Below are positions 44,515 to 56,044 of a stretch of 64,000 bases of DNA, in pieces (the first letter of the stretch is position 1; every line of letters begins with the position of its first letter). Below the pieces are notes generated by a model. That model had not been told where the DNA came from. It worked only from the letters and a program-made list of their open reading frames with translations, and did not search any database. The position numbers and the translations under genes are program-made. The stretch spans positions 1,808,634-1,872,633 of the forward strand of contig CM029368.1 of the NCBI GenBank assembly GCA_017165825.1, given 5' to 3'. Source of the stretch: Hepsetus odoe (taxonomy: Eukaryota; Chordata; Actinopteri; Characiformes; Hepsetidae).

Positions 44515-44785
44515 GTTCTACTTCTCTAATCCTTGTTCTCCAACCTGAGCTGTCCCCTTCGCCCCCCACCCATCATCCCGCCTCCCTGGATGCAAATCCC
44601 ATCATCTTTTAACTTGACGCCCAGCCTCCACCTCCGTCTTTTCATCAGCATTCCAATCCAAATAACATAAGTTGGCCTCATCTCTACCATCCCCAACCTG
44701 TATAATGAAAGCTACTCACTACTGTCCTCTGAACTCCATAACAACAAAGCTGGTCTCTCACTACTCACCCGTATAACATAGCTGC
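44515..44785 (-). mobile_element. LINE 3' fragment, strongly decayed
   Basis: In reverse it shows the 'Ala-Met-Leu-Tyr-Gly'-type nucleotide phrases (CCTGTATAATGAAAGC, CCAAATAACATAAGTTGGCC) and TCCGTCTTTTCATCAGCATT of the family. Confidence 0.6.
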
Positions 44786-44789
44786 TGGG

Positions 44790-46220
44790 GAAATCTGTTG
44801 TAACATGTGGAGTATATTTAAAGAATCAGTCAGTGTTCTCTTAGAGGCTTTAGCAGAAACTAGGTCTGCCAGTGGGCTTCTAACTTACTTTCTAAACTCC
44901 CTTTACCAACCAGGAGTTTGAAGAGGAGACGGAAGAGTGAGACGATGAAGAAAACAGGGTGTGGAGAGGAGTCCATCTGTCCACGTCTAAGCGCAGCCTC
45001 AACCAGTATCCTCAGCGCTGGAGGTGAACACTGCACTTCATTTTTGAAACAGCGGAAGGCCAGAATGGAGGTGTCTCTCTGTTCACACTGTCAGCATTGT
45101 TTTTATCGCAAGAACACAGCCTAGATGTGTCACGCCGTATGGTTCATGTTGGTGACCAAAGCAGAAGATGAACACTCTGGCTAAGGCTGCAGTCACGTAC
45201 TTCACCACACAGTGGTTGCTAATTATTACAGTACGGCCCACCAAGTGCATGGAGGAGTTATGTGAGGAGGCCAACAATAAGAAGGCCTGACTCAAGATAC
45301 TCCAAAATCAGAAACAGGGTGGTGTAAATAGGGGCTGAAGTTTCAGGGGCTGAAGTAGTTTGTGGATCATTCAGACTCATTCTTTTCTGTATAGCACTGA
45401 ATCACATGATCATTTTCTGGGCCGCTTGTCCTGGCTAGGGTCTAGTGAATATAATTCGTAGCAGATGCTGAATAATTCACAGCAGTCAAACCAATTCACT
45501 GAGCAATAATCCTGCACTTTAAAGAGTTACAGTAAAGTCATAATACTTTTATTAAGATTCTTAGAAATAAAAAACTAGCCGGTGTAAAATCTCAGAGTTC
45601 CTGGTTTTAATGTGGCTTTTAGCTGCAGTTTATGAAAGCCGCTGATTGGGGTGAATTTATCTGGGCCGCTGCCTTTTGGCCATGGTGTGAAAATAAATGA
45701 AGAAACAGACAAACCAATAAAGTGCGTTCTATCATTCTTCACTTAAAGAAAATAAATAAATAATCAAATTATCACATAATAATCAATCAAATAATCAAAT
45801 CAATCCTCGGTTGCTCAAATTTTGTAGCATAATTATTGAATTATTTAAGAAATAGAATTAATATTAGTAGTAGAAGTATCATTATAAAGCAATATTAAAT
45901 TTTTCTTTTGTTTCTTTTTTATTTACGAGTTTAAGGGTCAACCTTAAATCTTTTCAAACCTTTTTGTGTCTGTTTCAGGTTTGGTGAGTCTTCTAATGCA
46001 CTTCCAAGAAAGCCGAAAATCAGCTTTAATGCTATCAATGCACCCGGCGTGTTTTTAGGTACTCATGGCAGTCTGTCTCTCCCACCATCGTTCAGTCCCC
46101 ATGAAGTCACGGTACCGGCTGGTGCAGCAGCTGTGCTGAGGCACCTCAGTAATGTAGGAGAAGTTGTGAAACATCTCCTGGTGCAAAAGGCACCTGAGGA
46201 CCAAACAGCTGAAGACGACA
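44790..46220. other. Interval without a recognised gene
   Basis: Short open frames only. A repeat phrase (TCTGGGCCGCTTGTCCTGGC) lies at 45416, and the rest is AT-rich unique-looking sequence. Confidence 0.5.
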
Positions 46221-46224
46221 GGCC

Positions 46225-46600
46225 TCGCCTTCAGCTGAGATGGTAGTGAGACTAGCAAACAGGGTTGGGGACGGTAGAGACCAGCTAAGGTTATACAGGT
46301 TGGGGGACGGTGGGTGAGACCAGCCATGCTTAACAGGTTGGGGACTTGTGGGCAGACCAGCTGGCAAGCTTAACAGGTTGAGGGACTGTAGGGAGACCAG
46401 CCATACAGGTTGGGGACGGTAGGGAGACCAGCTATGCTATACAGGTTGGAGACAGTAATGAGAACAACTTTGTTATACAGGTTAGAGATGGTGGTGAGAC
46501 CAGCTATGTTTAACAGGTTGTGGATGGTAGTGAGACCAGCTATGTTTAACAGGTTGGGGACGTAGAGAGGCCAACTGCGTTATATAGGACCATTTTTAAA
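46225..46600 (+). repeat. ~36-bp minisatellite built from a LINE 3' segment
   Basis: About nine imperfect copies of GGTTGGGGACGGTAGTGAGA + CCAGCTATGCTATACA. The unit is the phrase that occurs once in each LINE fragment at 33240, 41560 and 43830. Confidence 0.85.
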
Positions 46601-46609
46601 ACTGAAAAG

Positions 46610-46945
46610 GGTGAAAGTGACTACACAACTAAATTCAACCTCTCATGCTCACTCCACATGCCACGCGCAGCAGGGGCAGTTGGCACAAAGTGCCTGGGAG
46701 CAGGATGACGGTACTTGCCCAAGGTACCCCAGGGCAACCCCATTGACCTAACTGGGGCCGCACCCACCACCAGGCCACCGGGCCAGCCCCCTTTGTCTAG
46801 TGTCGAGATCGCATAATTTCAGGATCAGAAGGACATGGGTTCAAATCCAACCAGCTGGTTGTCCTGAGGTACCCTTGAGCAAGGTACCGTCCCCGCCACT
46901 GCTCCCCAGGCACTGGATATGGCTGCGCACTGCTGCACAGTGCAC
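46610..46945. repeat. Two SINE copies in inverted orientation
   Basis: A reverse copy at 46610-46790 (GTGAAAGTGACTACACAACT to CACCAGGCCACC) is followed directly by a forward copy at 46795-46945 (TCTAGTGTCGAGATCG, GGTTCAAATCCAAC, TTGAGCAAGGTACCGTCCCC). Their tRNA heads face each other. Confidence 0.85.
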
Positions 46946-46949
46946 ATGT

Positions 46950-49690
46950 CATCATTTTCAAACACCGATTTTTTCAGGATGAACTTTCATATTATGTCAG
47001 AATGCTTTTTTCCTTTCCTTTCCAGTAAAGATGCTATTATGGAGATACTGGGTTTTGTTCTGAAATTAACTTGATGACAGAAGGGGATGATTAGGCTGGA
47101 GAACACTGGATTGCTCATTCAACTTGCACATTAAATGGTTTCACTGCTCAGAGAATAAAAAAAGCGAATGAGAATAGCTGACATCAGGATTACGGAGTAA
47201 GAATTTTATTTTCTGTTGATAATTTTGTGTTTTATAAAATAACAGCTACTAATACACTGACATACAGAAAAAACATCGAGAGGATGCTGAAACTTGCAAA
47301 TTATGACCTCCAGAGCCCGGTCCCCAGCCTGTGACGTCCCTTTACGCCTCAGATGAGATATGATCAGTCTCTCACATGCCTGGCGATGTGGGGGGGCTGG
47401 CCTGGCCTGGCCCGTGTTTTGGCTGGGGGAGCGTAAAGCAAGTTGTATTCCATGATTTGAGTCAGGCTGGGGAAACGACCACGATCTGGCCTTAGAGTTG
47501 AGTTTTGGGGGCTTGTACTTTAGCAGGTGAAGGAATTAGTAAAAACACACTTAATATGTGCCAAAAAGAAGGACTTTTCTTAAATGAACTTCAAAGAATT
47601 GTGACTACAAAGGACTTAATGTTCAATAAAATCAATAGAAATCTATTAAACAAGAAAGAAAACAGCTATCAAAGGGAAGTGTAAAACATTAAAGAGCAAA
47701 ACCTAAACTGTAAGTAGATTTAAACTTTGCAGGTTTTTCATAAAGAAGCCAGAAAATAAGACTTTTACCAACAAGACAAGCCAGTAAACGTGTCATTTTT
47801 ATGAGTTCATCATGGTCTCCAGATCAGTCTGGACCAGAGAAACTCCTAAAATCGTCCACCAAAGCAGACTATTGTTTGCTTTGATGACAGCATCCTCCCC
47901 TCATTTCCCCTAATTCACTGTTTTCTCCGCTAATCGTGTTCTTCTTAAAAACAGAACGTGTTCTGCCTTCCAAACTTATTTAGGGTTTTTGAATTGCAGC
48001 TTCAGACTGGGTGGTTCTTAGACCTCGATGTGGATTTTTCTTTCGCTGAGGAAGGTTCTGGCCCGCTTGATCTTGGTTAGACACGGGCGAGGAAGCGCGT
48101 GGATTTGCAAAGTGGCAATTTAGAAACTACACTGATGCAAGAAGCCGAGATTTGAAGGTGAAAGTGTCCCTCTGAAACGAGACTGCTTCTCGCCCGTGTC
48201 CCGTGTGGTTTCACAGCAAAGAGAAGTGCAGAAGCAGAATCAAAGCAGGATGTCAGAGACGACCCGCTTAACGGACAAGTGCACACCTGAATTTCACATT
48301 TCTCCACCCAGTACACTCCAGTCAAAAGAACCTAGACTGGCCTCCCACGAGAGATTCAGCGGCGAGACACTCATGGGTAACATTTACAACCCTTAATAGC
48401 AATTTCAGACGGAAGCCTATGAATTCTGGCTGAATTCATCATGTTAATTATATGGTATATATATATATATATATATATATGACTTTATTAACACTATTCA
48501 ATAAGGTATTAAAGTGTGCACAAATGTGTTCAATACATTTTGTTGTGTGTTTGTTCTTTTATTTGTTTATTTGTTTGTTTGTGCATAAAAATGAGCCAAA
48601 CTGCTGTTGTTACTCATTTATGTAAATGCCTGATGTGCAGTCAGTGGATGATCTATATCATGTTGAATTAGTTAGAATTATGTGACCAGAAGGTAATATT
48701 CAGATTATTCGAGACCAGAGTGTAAAGCCATGTTGCTCGGAGACGAACGTGGGATAAAGAGTAAATGTCATTTGGGCCTTGTAAGTTTATTTGTTTAGTT
48801 TCATTATGTTAAATGAGTAAAATGTGTAGAAAAATAAATATAAAAATGGGTTCAAAAAGTAGCCAAGATGAAAAATTGAAAGTACAGATTTCTAATTTGG
48901 TTGATTTATTTAAAAATTCTATTTAAAATTTGTTCAATGTATCTATTCATTAAAGTGGGAGTCCTTCGTTTGTTTTTACTAGAATCCAGTTTTATTTCAA
49001 ATTTTCACCCGGAGTAAATAAGCAATTTATTATTATTATTATTATTTAACTTTATTATTTAAGCTTTTAATTGTGTTTCATTTAATTACATTTAATTAAA
49101 TGTATTTGCATTTAATTTAATTGTGTTTAAAATCATTTAATTACATTTAATTTAATTGTATTTCAGTTTATTTATTTTATTTTTATTTTATATTTATAAA
49201 TTTTAGATATATAACATTTAGACAGCAATGTGCAGTATATCTGGAAACGTAATACTTTTCAGTAAAGTGATTTCCCATTTTCTACATCCGTAAATACCTT
49301 TCAAATAAAAGTGAAGAAACCAGCATTTTATTTTATATTTATCATTTTAGGAAAACAACCGCTGCTATTATCAGTGTCAGAATGCCATGACTGATGGACC
49401 AATAAAAAGTTTTAAAATAATTTTGAACAAGACTTTTTTTTACATTTATTGAGATTGTTACAGTGTGTACCATCTTAGAGTAAAGTTACAGTTTTGGAGA
49501 TAAGAGGTTTTCACCAAAAGTGAAAGATGTGTGATACGTAAGTAATGATATGAATTTTTAGACGAGCAAACCGAGTGAAATTAGGTTCAGAGATATTTTT
49601 GCATCATGTCCCACATCCAGTCATTTAGCAAACCTGTCGCTGTGAAATTTGACTTTTTTATCTTTTTTGTTGTTGAATGTTGAGCTGATT
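46950..49690. other. AT-rich interval without a recognised gene
   Basis: Contains an (AT)n at 48459-48480, an ATT-rich stretch with repeated ATTTAATTACATTTAATT at 49065-49200, and otherwise unremarkable sequence. Confidence 0.55.
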
Positions 49691-49717
49691 TCAAGTTTAT
49701 GAACCTGCACTGCTGGA

Positions 49718-51000
49718 GGAGTCTTCAGAAGAGTCTTCAGTGGAGTCTTCAGTGGAGTCTTCAGAAGAGTCTTCAGAGGAGTCTTCAGAGGAGTCTTCAG
49801 TGGAGTCTTCAGTGGAGTCTTCAGAGGAGTCTTCAGAGGAGTCTTCAGAGGAGTCCTCAGTGGAGTCTTCAGAAGAGTCTTCAGAAGAGTCTTCAGGTGA
49901 GCCTCTGTGCGGAGTCTGTGGAGTCTCAGGAGGAGTCTCTGAGGAGTTCTGGTGGAGTCTTCTGTGAGTCTCTCACAGAGTCTTCAGAGTGAGCCCCATG
50001 GAGTCTTCAGGAGCCCAGGAGGAGTCTTCAGTGAGTCTTTGGGAGGAGTCTTCAGTGGAGCCTTCAGAGGAGTCTTCAGGAGTTCCCAGTGAGCCCTGTG
50101 GTGAAGTTCCCAGTATTCCTCAAAGATGAGTCTTCAGTGGAGTCTTCACAGGAGTCTTCAGTGGAGTCTTCAGTGAGTCTTCAGTGGAGTCTTCAATAGA
50201 GTTCTCAGAGGAGTCTTCAGAGGAGTCTTCAGAGGAGTCTTCAGTGGAGTCTTCAGTAGGAGTCTTCAGTGGAGTCCTCAGTGGAGTCTTCAGAGGAGTC
50301 TTCAGTGGAGTCTTCAGAGGAGTCTTCAGTGGAGTCTTCAATAGAGTCTTCAGTAGGAGTCTTCAGAGGTCTTCAGAGGAGTTCTCTGTGCGTGGAGTCT
50401 TCAGAGGAGCCCCCAGTGGAGCCCCCAGTGGAGCCTTCAATAGAGCCCTCTAGTGGAGTTCCCAGTGAGCCTCTGAGTGAGCCCTGAGTCTTCACAGAGC
50501 GCCCTGTGAGCCTCACAGAGCCCTCAGTGGGAGTCTTCAGGCAGAGCCTCATGGAGCTCCTGGGAGTGAGCCTTCAGTGAGCCCCAGTGAGCTCCCAGGA
50601 GTCTTCCTGGCTAGAGTCTTCAGTGAGTCTTCAATAGAGTCTTCAGTGCCAGTTCCCCAGAGGAGCCTTCACAGAGTTCCCAGTGAAGTCTCCCCACAGA
50701 GTCCCAGTGGATTCCTTCCAGGTGGGAGCCCTGTGGGATCACCTTCAGTGGAAGTCTTCACTAGAGCTCCAGTGGACTCTTCTGTGGAGCTCCCAGAGGA
50801 CCCCTTCAGTGGAGTCTTCTATGAGAGTCTCAGGAGGAGTCTCAGTGAGTTCCTCAACAGAGTCTTCAGAGAGGCTCCCAGTGGAGCCTTCCAGTCGACT
50901 CTTCAGTGGAGCCCTCAGAGGACCTCAGTGGAGCTCCTAGAGGAGTCCTCGTGAGTCTTCAACAGAGCCCGAGAGCCTCAGGTGTTCCTCTGTGGAGTCT
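49718..51000. repeat. 12-bp minisatellite (GAGTCTTCAGTG/GAGTCTTCAGAG)
   Basis: About 1.28 kb. It is regular at 49718-49890 and 50125-50370, and elsewhere degenerates into GAGCCCCCAGTG, GAGCCTTCAGTG and GAGTTCCCAGTG variants. Because 12 is divisible by 3, every frame stays open for long stretches (ESSEESSVESS in one, SLQRSLQWS in another), so the open frames are not evidence of a gene. Confidence 0.96.
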
Positions 51001-51129
51001 CAGTGAGTCCCTTGTGTGAGCTCCCCAGTGAACGCTGAAGACCAGCCTCCAGCCATGCAGAGACGGTGATGCTGCAGGTCTAGATGGTTTGAGATGAAAG
51101 AGTGCTGTCCTCTCTCTCACACTTCCAAC

Positions 51130-51175
51130 ATGAGCGTCTGGCTGCTGCTCGTCTGCTGCGTTTTCTCTTTCAAAA
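51130..51175 (+). CDS. Leader (signal-peptide) exon of an Ig V-type gene, copy 1
   Basis: Encodes MSVWLLLVCCVFSFK plus one base (phase 1) and is followed by a consensus donor GTAAGT at 51176. A short leader exon with a phase 1 intron before a V-type exon is the standard layout of immunoglobulin and TCR V genes. The surrounding block is duplicated at 61260-62100, where the leader is damaged. No octamer was found in the 100 bases upstream. Confidence 0.55.
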
Positions 51176-51473
51176 GTAAGTCTGTTCCCCGTTTTCTGCT
51201 TTAATTTTCTGAAAGAAGGAGACGGAGGAGCAACAAGATAAAACACGATTCAGAACTTTTCATTTAAAAATCCATCCAACGTTCTTTAGTAACGTCAGTA
51301 CAACTGAACCGATGAACCAGAGTGAGTTTTTGAAACATTGTTCTTGAATCTCTTTTCCAAATTTTGTGATAAAGTTTAAAAACAAAAGGACAAGAGCTCA
51401 TTCTGGAAGTGTAGTTTTATTTTGACTTATTCATGTTTCAAACTTTCCAGATACATATTTAAAACACTTCTTG

Positions 51474-51476
<3 letters not shown>

Positions 51477-51507
<31 letters not shown>

Positions 51508-51523
51508 ACACACACACACATAT
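51477..51523. repeat. (CA)n microsatellite in the leader intron
   Basis: CA units with one TA interruption, between the leader and V-like exons. Confidence 0.95.
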
Positions 51524-51633
51524 AATATAAGTATGTAGTATCCCTTTATTTGGTTCATCAAAAAGGTTTCCCACAATATAAAGTGTGACTGATACTTATT
51601 GTTACATTTAAAAGTATTTTTATTTTTTCACAG

Positions 51634-51776
51634 CATCACTGTCGACCATCCTGACCCAGTCTCCTGAAACCGTCCTCGTATCCGTTGGAGGAAGGTTTAA
51701 ACTACAGGTAAACATGAGCGAAGTTGTTATTAATGTCTATTCCTCCACTTTGGTACAAACTCAATCTGGCGACTGA
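51634..51776 (+). pseudogene. Truncated Ig light-chain-like V exon (framework 1 only)
   Basis: After a good acceptor (TTTTTTCACAG) the phase 1 frame reads TSLSTILTQSPETVLVSVGG then RFKLQ, closely resembling V-kappa/light-chain framework 1 (x-LTQSP-x(6)-GG-x(3)-L-C). Where the invariant Cys is expected the frame reads Val (GTAAAC). The frame then loses V-domain character and stops at 51774-51776. CAG|GTAAAC is also a plausible donor. No Trp-Tyr, Tyr-x-Cys, recombination signal or J segment was seen. I read it as a relic or part of an Ig-superfamily gene. Confidence 0.5.
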
Positions 51777-52307
51777 AAACTGTCAGTGTGAAGAGTACCT
51801 GATCCAGAATCTGAAGAAAACAGAGGCGAGCAAAGCACTGATATTTGTACTCCTGGACTCGTCTCTGCATGTGACCCTGAGTACCAAGAGCGTATTATCA
51901 GCGCTTGGTATATATAATAACATCGGCTTGATTGAAACGGCACCAGAGCGGATCGCCACAGGAGTTAATGAGTTGTAAAAGCTTATTTATTCTTTAATAT
52001 TATATTATATAAATATTAAATTATTCTATTAAATTATATAAGCTATTTATCTTTTATTATTATATTGATATACTATTGCATTATTCATTATATTATAGGT
52101 TTATTTGATCATTAAATCATGAATACAACCGTATGAACAGTGAATATTACCAATCACGGTGACGCCTTCTATCAGAGGAAAACTCATCCGAATGTTCTCC
52201 TCTCTGCTTGTAGATCCTGATTCAGCTAATCGGCCCATCATCCCGCGCTGGCTCTGTGGACTTGTCTGGTCCTCGTCCCTGTTGTGAGGTGATGGAGTTG
52301 TTCCTTC

Positions 52308-52500
52308 CTCAGGTCCAGGTCTTCTGGAATGGCTGATCAAAAAGATGCGCCTGTGTGGACGGAGCCGAGCCGGGACAGAACCCATGGAATTACACTCAAG
52401 CTCACGCCTCGTCAGGAAGAGGAGTGGACGCGGGAGATGATCACATTCAGTGTGGTCGTGGCACGATGAAAACATCTCCAGTGTTCTACGCACCACGAGG
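52308..52500 (+). other. Exon-like segment, possible decayed Ig C1-type exon
   Basis: Bounded by an acceptor-like TTCCTTCCTCAG and a donor-like GAG|GTAAGA. One frame has ITLKLTPRQEEEWTREMITF followed by SVVVAR, a stop, then QCSTHHE. This faintly recalls the second half of an Ig constant-type domain (L-x-L-T...W...F-x-C...H) but lacks the Cys and contains a stop. Weak evidence: it could be chance. Confidence 0.15.
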
Positions 52501-52559
52501 TAAGAGTAGACAGTCCGGTTGTGCGGCGTTGTTGTGGGATAGACGGAGATACATTCTCA

Positions 52560-54125
52560 TTTGTTGGTTGGTTAGTTGGTTCATATTTTAATGTGAATGA
52601 ATATTAATGGCTTGGAAAACTTTGGTTTATTTCTTTGGTTTGTTGATTGATTGATGTTATTTGTAGGTTATTGATATCTTGTTTGTTTGGTTATTTGATT
52701 GGTTGGTTACTGACTGACTGATGGACTGGCTGGTTGGTTGGTTAGCGACAGCTGGCTGGCTGATCTACCGCTGGTTGCCGGGTTAGCGGTCGTCATTATT
52801 GATCGACTGGGGTGGTTGGTTGTTGGTTGGCTGTTGATCTACTGACTCAGTTAGCTCCGCAAATGCCGTGAATGAAATGGTAATTATGTTGTTTGGTCGC
52901 CGCCGGGTCGATCGTCGCTGGTCGCCGTCGTCGACTGACCGACTGGACGATTGACTGACTGACTGCTGGTTAGCTGGCAAATTGGTTGCTGATCTACTGG
53001 TTGAAGTTATATGGTTCATAAATGTCAAATGAAATGAAATTTTGCTGGTTGGTTGGTTGGTTGATGGCTGTTTGTTGGGTCAGTCGTCGGTTGATATCGC
53101 TGACTGGCTGACCAACTGACCGATTGCCAGTTGGTTAGTTGGCTGGTTGATCGACCGGCTGGTTACTGTTATTGGCTGGTTGATCTACTGGCTGGTTGGT
53201 TGGTTAGTTGGTCAGTTGGCTGGTTGATCGACTAGGTGGTTGGTTGGTTAGTTGGCTGGTTGATTCACTCGACGGTTGGTTGGTTAGTTGCTTGGGTTGA
53301 TCTACTGATCTAGTTATCTGCTAAACGTGCCGAATGGAAATGGAAATTATGTTGTTTGTCGGTCGGTCGTCGGCGCCGTTCGTCGCGGTCGGTCGGTCGA
53401 CTGACTGACAGACTGACTGATTGACTGACTGACTGGTTGGTTAGTTGGTAAATTGGTTGGTTGATCTACTGACTGGTTGGTTAGTTAGTCTGCTAAATGT
53501 CGAATGAACGAACATGCTGTTTGGTCGGTCGGTCGGGTCGGTCAGTTGCTTCGGTTTGCCTGGTCGCGACTGACCGACCGACTGACTGACTGGACTGACG
53601 ACTGCTGGGTTGGTTGGCAAACTGGTTGGTTGGATCGCACGACTGGTTGGTTAGTCTGCAAAATGTCATAAATGAAATGAAAATTCGCTGTTGGTCGGTT
53701 ATTGATGTACGGTCTGTCACGTCAGACGGTCGCCTGGTTTGCCTGGTCGGTCGTGTTGGACTGACTGACCAACTGACCGTTGTTGCTGGTTAGTTGGCTG
53801 GTTGATCGACTGGCTGGTCGGTTGGTTAGGTTGTCGGCTGATTCACCGACCGGTCATCGGTCGTCGTGTTGGTCGGCTATCGGTTGACCGACTGGACTGA
53901 CTAACTGACCGCTGGTTGCTGGTTAGCTGGTTAAGATCTACTGGCTAAGCTGGTTGTTTAGTCTGCAAATACCGCAAATGAAATGAAATGTTGGGTTGGC
54001 TGGAGTGGTTGGTTGGTTGACTGACCACCTGACGACAGACCGTGGGCGCGGTTGGTTGGTTGATTTATTGTCGATCACTTTGACTGGTTTATTAATTGAT
54101 TGACTGATTGCTGATTGATTTTATA
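52560..54125. repeat. 1.5-kb degenerate TTGG/GACT tetranucleotide patch
   Basis: Long alternation of (GGTT)n and (GACT/GACC)n blocks with higher-order repeats. The phrase 'CTGCAAATG(C/T)C(A/G)..AATGAAATG' recurs near 52857, 53020, 53325, 53495, 53660 and 53970, about every 160-310 bp. Some CG-rich errors look like assembly or read noise. Confidence 0.9.
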
Positions 54126-54129
54126 TCCA

Positions 54130-56040
54130 GGTGCTGCATCCCTATGCAAATGGTCATTATTTCATTATCACCAACAGGTAAACAGTTAGACTTCAGGTGC
54201 TTGGCCACTTTACCCGGCCTGGAGGTGTGTTTACAATCGCCGCCATCGCGCTATCATCATTTATTATTTAAAAGGTAAACCTAACATTTTAAGTGCCAAG
54301 CTGTTATTAAAATTCATAAAAATTGCAAATTTTTAGAATCCCAATATATAAGATACTTTAGGGGGAAATCTGGGTTATTGTTTAATTTTTTCTGCTCTAT
54401 AAAAGTTCATGATAAACCGAGAGGGTGAAAAGAGGATATAATATAATATATATCAGAAATCATTCTTTTTTCTTTTCTCTTAGAGAGGCAGAAGGGAAGC
54501 TCGGTGAAAGGGTTGGTTTTTCATTCTTTCAAATGCTGAATTTAGTGGTTTTATAGGAGTGTTTAATTCTGGGCACACAACTTACTTCAGGTTCCGGGCA
54601 GAAACCCAGGCAGACAACAGAAAACTAGGAAGTGGAAAAACATTCCAAAATATTCTCTCTCTGGCTTTAGTGCCTGTTTTATTTACTCACCCTAAGACCT
54701 AAAGCAAGTCTCAGTTCCACGTAGGGAAGCGGGACATACTGGTTGGGGCGGAGACACCACCCAGGACAGAGCTCATAGAATTGAGGCAGTACAGACAGAC
54801 TGGCTTTGTTCTTTGAGATCTTTTTGAAGGGAAAGATAAATTCCCAGTTTCTCCTTCTTGCAGGGTTGAGGCCTTCTGAACCATGTGACAGGCTCCTAAT
54901 ACAGCATCCAAATTCAGCTCCGATAGAATTACAGTAACTACTGTGTTATTTCATCTTATGCCCAGGAAAACCCAGCAGTAGTATGTTTTTCATAGGACTA
55001 ATTGGACACATAATCAATTATATCAGGAATATTTAACATTTTCCTTCAATTAAATGGCAAATAAATGTTCATAAAATTGCTAAATCTTCATTTGATATAA
55101 CATTTTGCTCTAAATTTCATTCAAATCTCACTGTAATTAGACAAAACTGAGAAAACTGTGAAAAGATACTTCATCTCATGCATCTCTAAACCAGATTTTG
55201 GTTTTAGATCAGAAGGTTAGAGCTTTTTATGGCTGTTCTTATTTAGATCTACTTGAACCCTTGTGCTCTTTCAGGATCTTCATCAGGACTTCTTTTCTGC
55301 TCTGTGAAAAGAAAAACATCATGCAGTGCAGGAGCCAAGGCCTCTTAAATATATTAAGTGCGCTTAAGATTAAGTTTTTCCCGCGGTTTACTTCTCTTCT
55401 CTCCTTTGAGCTTTCAGCCAGCGCCACCCAAGGTTTCCTGCCCAGAGAGACCAGTGTGGAAAAGCCGCCCGTGGCAAGAGTCAAAGGAGGTCAGCTCTTG
55501 TCTCTCCTGGGAAACATCACCACAGCTCAAACATGAAACTCTGCTGAAGTCTGTGTTCCTGACACCTTGAAACACCACTGCTCAATGCTTTCCATTTTAG
55601 ATTTTACAATAAATGAAGAATAAATGAATCTTCGATGACTGGAACCACAATCTTCACAGCACGGACGCTTCAGAGCCGCACGGAACTCCTGCAGTGTGCC
55701 TCTTTCTTCATTCGCTCATAATAATGCACGGAGAGCCAAGCTTTTCATTTCAATTTGAAGTAAAGTAAAATCAGAGCCAAATCAAATTAGCTTTATATTT
55801 ATGGTATTTCAATTTATATTCTTTTCATAAAATATTATTATGAATTATTACATATTATTAATATTGTTAATAATAATACAATAATACATATGTATATATA
55901 TTATCAATATTACACGTCGCTGCTATTACTATTATTAATAAATAATTAAACATGTACAATCACACATTTAAAAATAATTAAAAATTTTTTCTAATAAAAA
56001 TGTCAAATAAATAAATAATTTCATATGCTTCATGTATTCA
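54130..56040. other. Interval without a recognised gene
   Basis: Mixed AT-rich sequence with small frames of no known family (for example the plus strand at 55198-55536). An ATGCAAAT octamer lies at 54144-54151 but has no V leader downstream of it. Confidence 0.5.
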
Positions 56041-56044
56041 GTGG

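Noticed and set aside
49699..50490. Long open frames coding ESSEESSVESS or SLQRSLQWS repeats, as if an acidic Ser/Glu protein
   Set aside because: All frames are open because the 12-bp unit has no stop in any frame. Frames end when the repeat degrades, and no flanking exon structure supports a gene.
54144..54151. Immunoglobulin octamer ATGCAAAT
   Set aside because: No leader ATG or V exon follows it, and a reverse octamer also occurs in a semaphorin intron near 8700, so chance is the simplest reading.
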